This document shows, one piece after another, positions 10,631 to 18,090 of a DNA stretch of 64,000 nucleotides (its first letter is position 1; every line of letters starts with the position of its first letter). Source of the DNA: Deltaproteobacteria bacterium GWC2_55_46 (GTDB lineage Bacteria > Desulfobacterota > GWC2-55-46). The DNA is taken from positions 620,001 through 684,000 of the forward strand of contig LVEI03000001.1 in the NCBI GenBank assembly GCA_001595385.3, written 5' to 3'. The position numbers and the translations under genes are program-made. The notes below the pieces were generated by a model that ran no database searches, was not told where the DNA came from, and saw only the letters and a program-made list of their open reading frames with translations.

Positions 10631-10656
10631 AAAACCCCCGGCGCGTTTTCCGGGGG
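10631..10656 (-). terminator. Intrinsic terminator after cutA
   Basis: CCCCCGG and CCGGGGG form a 7-bp GC stem around AAAACGCG, followed on the minus strand by TTTTCTTTT. It ends the cutA transcript just before the lepA promoter. Confidence 0.7.
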
Positions 10657-10710
10657 CCCTGTCAGCCGTTGAAAAAATCAAGATCACGCTCAGGCTGCCA
10701 AAAATCTCTT

Positions 10711-11031
10711 TCAGCGTCCCGTGACCTGGTCTATCCACTTGAGATAATCGCCGTGGCCGGCCTTTATGTCGACAGCTATTATTTCCGGCACCTCGTAGCT
10801 GTGCATCTCAAGTATGCGTTTTTTAAGCCCCTCAAAAAGCTCTGCCCTGGTCTTGATGATACAGAGCACCTCATGCTCATCGTACATCTCGCCTTTCCAC
10901 ATGTAGATAGACCGGAGCCCGGGGAGTATGCTGCAGCAGGCAGCAAGCTCTTCACCTACTATAGCGTCAGCTATCTGTACGGCGGCGTCAGGGTTGGGGG
11001 CTGTCATGAAAACGACTATATACCCGTCCAC
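10711..11031 (-). CDS. cutA: CutA-family divalent cation tolerance protein
   Basis: A 106-residue PII-like trimeric protein. The molecular role is unsettled; E. coli mutants show altered copper tolerance. The family signature is clear: FMTAPNPDAAVQIADAIVGEELAACCSILPGLRSIYMWKG at the N-terminus, then KTRAELFEGLKKRI and HSYEVPEIIAVDI. The paired Cys in AACCSI are where the conserved CutA Cys lies. GTG start at 11031 with GGAG 7 bases upstream. It appears to be transcribed alone. Confidence 0.93.
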   Translation of the reverse strand: MDGYIVVFMTAPNPDAAVQIADAIVGEELAACCSILPGLRSIYMWKGEMYDEHEVLCIIKTRAELFEGLKKRILEMHSYEVPEIIAVDIKAGHGDYLKWIDQVTGR

Positions 11032-11123
11032 GGAAGGTCTCCTTTAAAGCCCAAAAGGTAAGAAGAAACTAACATCTTTGGTAGGATAAATCAATGCGCG
11101 AAAATGATTAGCGCTTACATTCT

Positions 11124-11594
11124 TTATTCAAGGAACTTCCTCAAATCCTCTAACATTCTCTCCCTGTGGGTTGCCCCCCAGTAAGTCCTCTGGCAGACAG
11201 GGCATACGGAGAACTCTGCCTGGGTCTGGAATACGTAGGGCGGGACCTTGGCTTTAACCGACTCCTTCGGGACATCTTTCAACAGGGCGTTGCAGCGGAG
11301 GCACCTTGTAAGGAGGAGGCTGTCGTCTGGGGGAAACTCTCCTGCGACCTGCCTGAGCTGCTCCCCGACAAGATCGCTTTTTATAAAAAAAACCCTTTTG
11401 CGCGCGCCTCTCCTCTCGATGAGCCGCGTGTCCCTCGTAAGTATGAGCCTCTGTTCTGCCGTAGCCCTCTTTATAAGCTCGGTGTCCTCTATATGCGTGT
11501 CGTACTCCACATCATAGCCGAGCGTCCTCATCCACCTGGCAAGCTTGCCAAGCATGGCGTCGGCGAAGAATTTCGTTACGCTCCCCTCCATCAT
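11124..11594 (-). CDS. Mut7-C RNase-domain protein with zinc ribbon
   Basis: A 156-residue protein of the Mut7-C (DUF82) family, a PIN-like predicted RNase fold found alone in many bacteria and archaea. The N-terminal half has KFFADAMLGKLARWMRTLGYD and LILTRDTRL, giving acidic residues typical of PIN active sites. The C-terminal half carries two Cys pairs, CLRC near residue 115 and CPVC near 146, forming a probable zinc ribbon. No activity is established for this subgroup. It follows the pfkA terminator and repeat A, and is the first gene of its own unit. Confidence 0.85.
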   Translation of the reverse strand: MMEGSVTKFFADAMLGKLARWMRTLGYDVEYDTHIEDTELIKRATAEQRLILTRDTRLIERRGARKRVFFIKSDLVGEQLRQVAGEFPPDDSLLLTRCLRCNALLKDVPKESVKAKVPPYVFQTQAEFSVCPVCQRTYWGATHRERMLEDLRKFLE

Positions 11595-11604
11595 ATCTGG
11601 CCAT

Positions 11605-11629
11605 AAAAAAGGCCGTCATTACGACGGCC
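11605..11629 (-). terminator. Intrinsic terminator downstream of the phosphofructokinase gene
   Basis: GGCCGTC and GACGGCC form a perfect 7-bp stem with a 5-base loop, followed by six T on the minus strand. An A-rich stretch on the other side gives T-rich sequence only for the minus direction. Confidence 0.75.
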
Positions 11630-11640
11630 TTAAAAAAAAT

Positions 11641-11725
11641 GTCATTGCGAGCGGAGCGAAGCAATCTCAGTCATTTTAGCGCAATAATGAGATTGCTTCG
11701 TCGCCTTCGGCTCCTCGCAATGACG
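11641..11725. repeat. Repeat family A: paired GTCATTGCGAG elements
   Basis: Two inverted arms, GTCATTGCGAGCGGAGCGAA...GCAATCTCA and TGAGATTGCTTCG...CTCGCAATGAC, separated by ~17 bases. The same arms recur at 63742-63825 and 63909-63990, and in degraded form at 25012-25091. It behaves like an intergenic REP-type palindrome. Confidence 0.85.
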
Positions 11726-11726
11726 G

Positions 11727-12755
11727 CTAACCAAAAAAAATCTGCGCCGTCCTCAGCATCTCAGGGTCTACCGTCTTGAGCTTTTCCGTCGCCTCCTGAA
11801 GGGATACGTCCACTATGTTGTTACCCTTGAGCGCCACCATCCTGCCGTACTTGCCCTCGTTCAGCATTTCAATTGCCTTTACGCCGAAACGGGTAGCGAG
11901 CACCCTGTCATAGGCAGTAGGCGTGCCGCCCCTTTGAAGATGGCCCAGCACGACAAACCTGGACTCAACTCCAAGCCTCTTTTCGATTTCGGTGGCGAGG
12001 AACTCGCCTACCCCCCCAAGCTTCACGTGGCCGAACGAGTCAAGGGTCTTGTCCTTCGTTATCATGCCGCCGGCTTCCTTTGGATAGGCCCCCTCTGCGG
12101 TGACGACGAGGCTGAAGTACTTGCCTGCCTCCCTGCGCTTCTTTATGAGGTCGCATACCTTTTCGACGTCAAAAGGCTCTTCGGGGATGAGTATTACGTC
12201 CGCCCCTCCGGCAAGCCCGCCGTAGACGGCTATCCAGCCGGCGTGCCTGCCCATGACCTCGACCACCATGACCCTCTGGTGCGCCTCCGTAGTCGAATGG
12301 AGCCTGTCAAGGGCCCAGGTGACTATGCTCACGGCCGTGTCGAAACCGAAGGTGAAGTCGGTTCCGGAGAGGTCGTTATCTATCGTCTTCGGAACGCCAA
12401 CGGTCTTTATGCCCTTTTCGTGGAGCTTTGCCGCAACACTCAAGGTATCGTCCCCGCCTATGCATACGAGGGCGTCTATCTTGAGCTCGTTGAGGTTCCT
12501 GAAAAGCTTCTCGGCGTCCTCGGGCTTCTTAAGCGGGTTGGTGCGCGAGGTGCCGAGGACCGTGCCTCCGAGAGGCAGCAGCCCTGAGACCGACTGCCTT
12601 GTGAGCTTGACGGTCTTTGCCTCGACGAGCCCCCGCCAGCCCTCCCGTATGCCGGTGAACTCGTGGCCGAGCTGAAGCCCTCTTTTCACTACCGCCCTTA
12701 TTACCGCGTTGAGCCCCGGGCAGTCTCCGCCGCCGGTCAATATCCCGATATTCAT
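11727..12755 (-). CDS. pfkA: 6-phosphofructokinase, probably pyrophosphate-dependent
   Basis: Phosphorylates fructose 6-phosphate at C1 in glycolysis. The 342 residues open with GILTGGGDCPGLNAVIR, and the F6P site MVVEVMGRHAGWIA is present. At the phosphoryl-donor site the protein has GGDDT (Asp103) and PKTIDND (Lys123), where ATP enzymes such as E. coli PfkA have Gly at both positions. In the family this Asp/Lys pair marks PPi-dependent or mixed-donor enzymes, so a reversible PPi reaction is inferred. SD GGGGGAG precedes the ATG. It is monocistronic or follows the histidine kinase by 45 bases. Confidence 0.9.
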   Translation of the reverse strand: MNIGILTGGGDCPGLNAVIRAVVKRGLQLGHEFTGIREGWRGLVEAKTVKLTRQSVSGLLPLGGTVLGTSRTNPLKKPEDAEKLFRNLNELKIDALVCIGGDDTLSVAAKLHEKGIKTVGVPKTIDNDLSGTDFTFGFDTAVSIVTWALDRLHSTTEAHQRVMVVEVMGRHAGWIAVYGGLAGGADVILIPEEPFDVEKVCDLIKKRREAGKYFSLVVTAEGAYPKEAGGMITKDKTLDSFGHVKLGGVGEFLATEIEKRLGVESRFVVLGHLQRGGTPTAYDRVLATRFGVKAIEMLNEGKYGRMVALKGNNIVDVSLQEATEKLKTVDPEMLRTAQIFFG

Positions 12756-12800
12756 CTACTCCCCCCTCTTGTCAGGATATGGAAAATATCACAATGACAT

Positions 12801-14249
12801 CTACTGGACTGTAGCCTTTCCCGCCGGCGCGCTCAAGTGCGCGGCGGCCATGGGCAGGCGTACCGTAAAGACAGAACCCTTGCCAAGGACGCTTTCAACA
12901 TTTATCGTGCCCCCATGGGCCTGGGCTATCTCCTTGCAGATAGATAGCCCCAGCCCAGCCCCGCCGACCGTGCTTGTGCGGGCCTTGTCCACCCTGTAGA
13001 ACCTGTCGAATATATATGGAAGGTCCTCAGCCGATATGCCAGCCCCGGTGTCGCGGACGCTCAGGACCGCCTTTCCCGCCTCTTCACCCAGACGAAGCTC
13101 CACCCGCCCGCCACTGGGCGTGTATTTAATGGCGTTATCGATGAGGTTAAAGACGAGCTGTCCTATCCTCACAAGGTCCCCGTTCACGACGGCGGGCTTA
13201 TTCTCAAGGATATCCAACTGAACAGCGCTGTCAAGGGCCCGCCTCCTGAGCTGATCGATCCTCTCCTGCACCACCCTGTCGAGGTCGACCCGCTCCCGGG
13301 CAGTGGCCCCCTTTTCAACGTCCATCTTCGCGAGGTCGAGGAGGTTCCTTACTATGTAGCTCATCCTGTCTATCTCTTCGAGCCCTGATGAGAGGACCTC
13401 TTTCATGTACTCAGGGTCGCTCTTGGACCTGAGGGCTATCTCCATCTCGCCTTTCAATATCGTAAGCGGGGTCTTAAGCTCATGGGAGGCGTCGGCCGTG
13501 AACTGGCTTATCTGTTTGAAAGACTTCTCGAGCCTTTCTATCATCTCATTTATAGTGGATGCGAGCCTGCCGATCTCGTCCTGCGGCCCTGTTATCTGTA
13601 TGCGCTCGTTGAGGTTTTCGGCCTCTATCCTCCTGGCGGCCTCGGTTATGTCGGCAACCGGCTTCAACGCCTTTTTGGCCAGGAACCACCCGAGAGCGCC
13701 AGCCACGAAGACAGAGGCGAGTATGGCCGAGACGAGTATATACGCGAGAGAATGCAATATCTCGTCCATGCCCTCGAGAGACGAGCCGACCTGGACGATC
13801 GCGACCAACCCCTTGTCCTTGAAGGCTATGGGCTTTGTCACGACCCGCACGGGATACCTGCCCATGTTCTTTACTATCTCGAAGGTGGTAGCCCCGCCGA
13901 TTGCCGCGTGATATGTCCCCTTGGTGAGAGACATCCCGAAGCCCTGGAGGTTGGACGACCTTGCGACTATCTGCCCGTGCGCGTCAAGGACCTGTATGTA
14001 ATTGCCGGCTGTCCTGATCCCAAAAAACCGCTCAAGTATTATGTCAAAGTTCCTGGGCAGGAAGAGCTCTCCCGAAGGCCTTATGATGGTATGGACCATC
14101 ATGTTGGCGACCGAGCTTATCTGGTTGTCCGTCCGGTAGATGATTATCTTGGAAAGCGAATAAGAAAAGGCGGCTCCGAAGGCGATGAGGCTTACGAAGA
14201 GAAGGGAGGTGTACCAGAAGGTAAGCCTTGTGCGTATTGAAAAGTTCAT
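12801..14249 (-). CDS. Membrane sensor histidine kinase
   Basis: A 482-residue two-component sensor of the CusS/heavy-metal type layout. TM1 is at ~13-35, a periplasmic region spans ~36-165, TM2 is at ~168-190, then HAMP, the H-box FTADASHELKTPLTILKGEM with the phospho-accepting His, N-box NLIDNAIKYTP, G1 VRDTGAGIS, F-box YIFDRFYRVD and G2 GGAGLGLSIC. No response regulator gene adjoins it, which is unusual for this class. It follows the Crp/Fnr gene by 66 bases in the same direction. The signal sensed is unknown. Confidence 0.9.
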   Translation of the reverse strand: MNFSIRTRLTFWYTSLLFVSLIAFGAAFSYSLSKIIIYRTDNQISSVANMMVHTIIRPSGELFLPRNFDIILERFFGIRTAGNYIQVLDAHGQIVARSSNLQGFGMSLTKGTYHAAIGGATTFEIVKNMGRYPVRVVTKPIAFKDKGLVAIVQVGSSLEGMDEILHSLAYILVSAILASVFVAGALGWFLAKKALKPVADITEAARRIEAENLNERIQITGPQDEIGRLASTINEMIERLEKSFKQISQFTADASHELKTPLTILKGEMEIALRSKSDPEYMKEVLSSGLEEIDRMSYIVRNLLDLAKMDVEKGATARERVDLDRVVQERIDQLRRRALDSAVQLDILENKPAVVNGDLVRIGQLVFNLIDNAIKYTPSGGRVELRLGEEAGKAVLSVRDTGAGISAEDLPYIFDRFYRVDKARTSTVGGAGLGLSICKEIAQAHGGTINVESVLGKGSVFTVRLPMAAAHLSAPAGKATVQ

Positions 14250-14316
14250 GAGGGTCTTCCCATCCGTCCCGGTTCAAGGGAGGGGTCCGTTTTTAAGCTC
14301 ATGGGGGGCCGCGCAG

Positions 14317-15030
14317 TTACTGGCTTATCTCCTTGAGCTTCGAAAGGGACTTTATGATGATCTCCTTCCTCTTTATATCAAGGATCCCGTCTTCCTTGAA
14401 GCTCTTAAGGAGCCTTATGGAAGTCTCCTGGGTTATCCCAAGGAGCTCCGCTATCTCAAGCCTGGAGAGGGTAAGGTTGAGCTTTACCGCGCCGTCGGAC
14501 TTGACGCCGTACTCCCCGGCGAGCGTGTAAAGGAGATGGGCGAGCTTCTCCCTGGCGTTAAGGAGCCCAAGGTGGCCTATCCTCTCGTAGGCGGCATTCA
14601 GCTCCTTGCCCATCGAGATGATGAGCTTCTTGGCGATAGACGGCTCCTCCTCGAGTATCTTGAAGAAAGCGTGCCTGTCTATGTAGCAGAGGTCGCACTC
14701 ATCCATGGCCACGGCGGTATTCTTGTAGGTGCGCGCGTTATAGAAGACCTCGAAGCCCAGGAGGTCCCCTGGGTCCAGTATGCTTATTATCTGCTCCTTA
14801 CCGGTCGAGGAAGACCTCACCACCTTGATCCTTCCGGCCCTGACTATATAGATGCCGTTGCAGTCGTCCCCTTCCATGAAGACCACCTCGCGCTTCTTGT
14901 AGCGGTTTATTATCACCGCCTCCTTGAAAGCCTCGAGCTGCGCGATATTCAGTCCGGTAAAAAGGGCATTCTCCTTTATGTGGCACCTGCAAAGCGAACA
15001 GACCGACTCTTTGTCTACTTCTGTCGTCAT
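14317..15030 (-). CDS. Crp/Fnr-family transcription regulator with an N-terminal Cys cluster
   Basis: A 237-residue regulator: an N-terminal extension, a cyclic-nucleotide-type beta-barrel (~24-130), a dimer helix, and a C-terminal winged helix with LSRLEIAELLGITQETSIRLL as the HTH. The N-terminus has Cys11, Cys14 and Cys16 (VCSLCRCHIKENALF), and the barrel has Cys112 and Cys115 (DECDLCYID). FNR uses three N-terminal Cys plus one barrel Cys for an O2-labile [4Fe-4S] cluster, so oxygen or NO sensing is plausible, though Cys spacing differs. It overlaps the upstream hydrolase gene by ATGA. It could act at the FNR-like box near 63475. Confidence 0.85.
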   Translation of the reverse strand: MTTEVDKESVCSLCRCHIKENALFTGLNIAQLEAFKEAVIINRYKKREVVFMEGDDCNGIYIVRAGRIKVVRSSSTGKEQIISILDPGDLLGFEVFYNARTYKNTAVAMDECDLCYIDRHAFFKILEEEPSIAKKLIISMGKELNAAYERIGHLGLLNAREKLAHLLYTLAGEYGVKSDGAVKLNLTLSRLEIAELLGITQETSIRLLKSFKEDGILDIKRKEIIIKSLSKLKEISQ

Positions 15031-16556
15031 CTCATCCCCTCTATGCTCGCGAGCCCTCCGCCCGAAAGCTCGCCGAACGGAAAGCCGCCCCTGTACGGCA
15101 CGACGGCGAGGCTTACGCCGCGCGCGCCCTTTATCTCCCTTATAAGATCGACTACCTCCTGGTCCGCAAGCGGCTTCCCTGTCCTCCAGTCAACGGTCTG
15201 GACCTTTATTAGGACCCTCGCCGGGTCTCCTACGGCCCTCGACGCGTCCCCGACCATCTTAACTATCATGTCCCTGATCTCCGGGGCGCTCTTCTCAAGC
15301 TCCTCCCCCATCTGCCTGTGGTAGGCCATGATGGAAAAATAGTCGAAGTCCGACATAAGGGCTTCGTTCAGGTCCTGTGAAAGCCAGGCAAGGGCGTATG
15401 GAGGGTTTACTATGCTCTCGTACATGAGGTTGATCGCGAACATGGCCTGTGGGCGCTTGTACTTTACAACGGCCTTGAGCCTGTCGGCCACCCGCACCAG
15501 GTGCCTGTTCTTCCAGGAGGCCCACCTCCAGAAAAGCCCGGTATAATGCACCGGGCCGCCTTCCGGCTCCCGTATGTAAAGCGCCTCTGGGTCAAGCCCT
15601 GTCCCGGTCTCTTTCTCAAAAAGGGCGGCAGCCGCCTCGCCAAACCCCTCGTTGTGCCTCATCACAAGGTCGTCCTGAAAAAGGACGCCGTCTATTTCGT
15701 GGGAAGCGAGATCCGAGTATATGCCCTCAAGCCTCTGGACCGCCCTTTCATTGAAGAGGTCGAGCCCCTTGCACCTGCCGTAACCCATCTTCTGAATATC
15801 ATAAGATACGCAGGCAAGCCCTTCGTCGTCCTCTGCCCCATAATCGGCGTACCGGGTGGTCATCCACGCGAAGACCTTAAGCCCTTTTGAATGGGCCATC
15901 TCTATGACCCTGGGGAGAAAGTCGTCTACGACAGGGGCGTATGACGTTTTGAAGTAGACCCCGCGCTTATTTGAGGGCTTTGCCGCCGGATAGAACCTAT
16001 CGCCCTGGTTGTGGAAGGCCCTGACTATTATGGTATCGACACCGGCGCCGGCAAGGCTTTCAAGTTCGCTTTCGACCTCGGCATAGGTCCTGCCCTCAAA
16101 GAGCATCACCTGCACCGCCCTTAGATACGGCCGCTTCTCCCTGTATATTTCAGGCAGCGGCTGAGGGGCGGCCTTCTTAAGCTTGTCCCTGGCCTCCTGC
16201 ATCTTTATCTCGGCCACTATGGCGAAGGGGCTGTCGACGAAGTTTGATATGAAAAGGCGGAACTGCCCCTCTGCCTCGCTGTACCTGCCAGAGTACAGAT
16301 AGGCCTCGGCCATCCTGAACTGGGCTTCAGAGATGAGCGGGCTTCCGGGAAAGCAATCGATGAACCTGCCGAACTCACGCGCGGCGGTCTGATAGTCCCC
16401 CTCGTCCATCAGGAACCTGGCGTAATTGAACTGGCCGAGGTCCGTGAAATACGGGGCCCTTGTTGCGGCGCCAGCCACCCTCGTCCATGCAAGGAGCAAA
16501 AGGATCAGCAAGGCAACTGCTGCCGGCCTTATCTGAGCGCGTTTGATATCTTTCAA
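15027..16556 (-). CDS. TPR protein fused to a PgaB-like glycoside hydrolase domain
   Basis: A 509-residue exported protein. A signal peptide (~1-30, hydrophobic core AVALLILLLLAWT) is followed by two or three TPR-like repeats (~38-120; FARFLMDEGDYQTAAREF type), then a TIM-barrel-like domain from ~145. The block GVLFQDDLVMRHNEG matches the acidic active-site strand of the C-terminal hydrolase domain of PgaB, which cuts poly-N-acetylglucosamine, and YFSIMAYHRQM and VKVQTVDW-type strands follow. The deacetylase domain of PgaB is absent. No pga synthase lies nearby, so the substrate is unknown. TTG start with AGGAG upstream; ATGA overlap with the Crp/Fnr gene. Confidence 0.8.
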   Translation of the reverse strand: MKDIKRAQIRPAAVALLILLLLAWTRVAGAATRAPYFTDLGQFNYARFLMDEGDYQTAAREFGRFIDCFPGSPLISEAQFRMAEAYLYSGRYSEAEGQFRLFISNFVDSPFAIVAEIKMQEARDKLKKAAPQPLPEIYREKRPYLRAVQVMLFEGRTYAEVESELESLAGAGVDTIIVRAFHNQGDRFYPAAKPSNKRGVYFKTSYAPVVDDFLPRVIEMAHSKGLKVFAWMTTRYADYGAEDDEGLACVSYDIQKMGYGRCKGLDLFNERAVQRLEGIYSDLASHEIDGVLFQDDLVMRHNEGFGEAAAALFEKETGTGLDPEALYIREPEGGPVHYTGLFWRWASWKNRHLVRVADRLKAVVKYKRPQAMFAINLMYESIVNPPYALAWLSQDLNEALMSDFDYFSIMAYHRQMGEELEKSAPEIRDMIVKMVGDASRAVGDPARVLIKVQTVDWRTGKPLADQEVVDLIREIKGARGVSLAVVPYRGGFPFGELSGGGLASIEGMR

Positions 16557-16618
16557 GAAAAAGCTCCTAAGATAGAAAACTATTATATCAAAACGGCTTA
16601 AACCGGGCTACAGCTAAC

Positions 16619-17977
16619 TCAGAAGAACTTCTCTATCGCCTCTTTGACGGTAGAGATACCGACGGTAGAGATGCCGCCAGCCCCCTTCAGCCCTTTAAGA
16701 TTGTCCTTTGGCATTATGCACCTTTTGAAGCCAAGCTTCGCCGCCTCCCTTATCCTTGGCTCGACCTGGCTTATCGCCCTCACCTCACCGGCAAGGCCTA
16801 CCTCGCCGAATATCACCGTGCTTGGCTCTATGGGCCTGTCAAGATAGTTCGATGTTATCGCCGCCAGCACACCAAGGTCCACCGCTGGCTCTTCGAGCTT
16901 TAGCCCACCGGCGACCTTTATAAAGATATCGTGGTTCGCGAGCTGCATCCCGGCCTTTTTCTCGAGTACGGCGGCAAGGAGCATTACCTTGTTGTAGTCT
17001 ACCCCTACGACAGTCCTCCTCGGCACGCCGAAAAGGGTCGGGCATACGAGCGATTGCACTTCTACCAGTATCGTCCTTGTGCCCTCGAGACTTGAGACCA
17101 CCGCCGACCCTGAGGCCCCCTCCGGTCTTTCGGCGAGGAATACCTCAGAGGGGTTTGCTACTTCGCGGAGCCCACCCTCCTGCATCTCGAATACCCCTAT
17201 CTCCATGATAGAGCCGAACCTGTTCTTGACTGCCCGGAGTATCCTGAAGGCATGGGAGCGCTCGCCCTCGAAATAAAGGACGGTATCCACCATGTGCTCC
17301 AGTACCTTTGGCCCTGCTATCGCCCCTTCCTTTGTAACGTGCCCCACAAGGAAGACCGGGACCTCCATCGACTTCGCAAGGCCCGTGAGCCGGGAGGCGG
17401 TCTCCCTTACCTGGCTTACGCTCCCGGGAGAGGACTCAAGCGCCTCCGAGAAGATCGTCTGCACGGAGTCTATTACTATGATGCCGGGCTTCAATTCCTT
17501 TACAGACTGGAGGATGCTTTCAAGGGAGGTCTCCGGATAGACCAGCAGGTTTTCGCTTACCGCGCCGAGTCGCTCGCCACGGAGCCTTATCTGCCTTGAG
17601 GACTCTTCGCCTGTAACATAGAGGACCTTGTGCCCAACGGAGGCAAGGGCGCCCATCGCCTGCAGAAGGAGGGTCGATTTTCCTATGCCGGGATCGCCGC
17701 CTATGAGTATCGCCGAGCCCGGCACGATGCCTCCGCCAAGGACCCTGTCAAACTCGGTTATGCCGGTCCTTGTCCTGTCCTCTTCGGTTATGACGAGGGA
17801 GGTTATAGGCTGGGGCGTCCCGGAGAAGTCTGAGCGGTGAGAAAGAGCCTTTTTTTCCGGCGCTGCCTTCTCTTCGAGGAATGTGTTCCATCCGCCGCAG
17901 TCAGGGCATTTGCCGAGCCACTTGTAAGAGCTATTGCCGCACCCCTGGCAGGAATATATCGTCTTTGTCTTGGCCAT
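16619..17977 (-). CDS. radA: DNA repair protein RadA (Sms)
   Basis: RecA-like helicase that extends branch migration during recombination. The 452 residues have an N-terminal C4 zinc finger (CQGC...CPDC, residues ~10-27), Walker A GGDPGIGKSTLL near 95, the RadA-specific KNRFGS motif (VKNRFGSIMEIGVFEM), and a C-terminal Lon-protease-like domain (VDLGVLAAITSNYLDRP, VFGEVGLAGEVR). The start is an ATG. It is divergent from the HEAT/HD-GYP pair, with ~110 bases between the starts. Confidence 0.96.
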   Translation of the reverse strand: MAKTKTIYSCQGCGNSSYKWLGKCPDCGGWNTFLEEKAAPEKKALSHRSDFSGTPQPITSLVITEEDRTRTGITEFDRVLGGGIVPGSAILIGGDPGIGKSTLLLQAMGALASVGHKVLYVTGEESSRQIRLRGERLGAVSENLLVYPETSLESILQSVKELKPGIIVIDSVQTIFSEALESSPGSVSQVRETASRLTGLAKSMEVPVFLVGHVTKEGAIAGPKVLEHMVDTVLYFEGERSHAFRILRAVKNRFGSIMEIGVFEMQEGGLREVANPSEVFLAERPEGASGSAVVSSLEGTRTILVEVQSLVCPTLFGVPRRTVVGVDYNKVMLLAAVLEKKAGMQLANHDIFIKVAGGLKLEEPAVDLGVLAAITSNYLDRPIEPSTVIFGEVGLAGEVRAISQVEPRIREAAKLGFKRCIMPKDNLKGLKGAGGISTVGISTVKEAIEKFF

Positions 17978-18033
17978 GTTTTCTTCTCAACCGCGGAGCA
18001 TGAAATCCGATAAAACTACAAGAGGCTTACTGA

Positions 18034-18061
18034 TTGACAAAGATGGCAGTTTTGTTATCAT
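18034..18061 (+). promoter_or_regulatory. Promoter for the HEAT/HD-GYP operon
   Basis: TTGACA (18034-18039), a 16-base spacer, TATCAT (18056-18061). It falls inside the longest open frame of the downstream gene, which argues that translation begins later, at 18091. Confidence 0.65.
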
Positions 18062-18090
18062 ATTTCCAATTAAACACGGAAACCAAGGAA

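Noticed and set aside
18034-18090. Upstream TTG start for the HEAT protein
   Set aside because: The TTG is part of a TTGACA-N16-TATCAT promoter, so this stretch is likely not translated.
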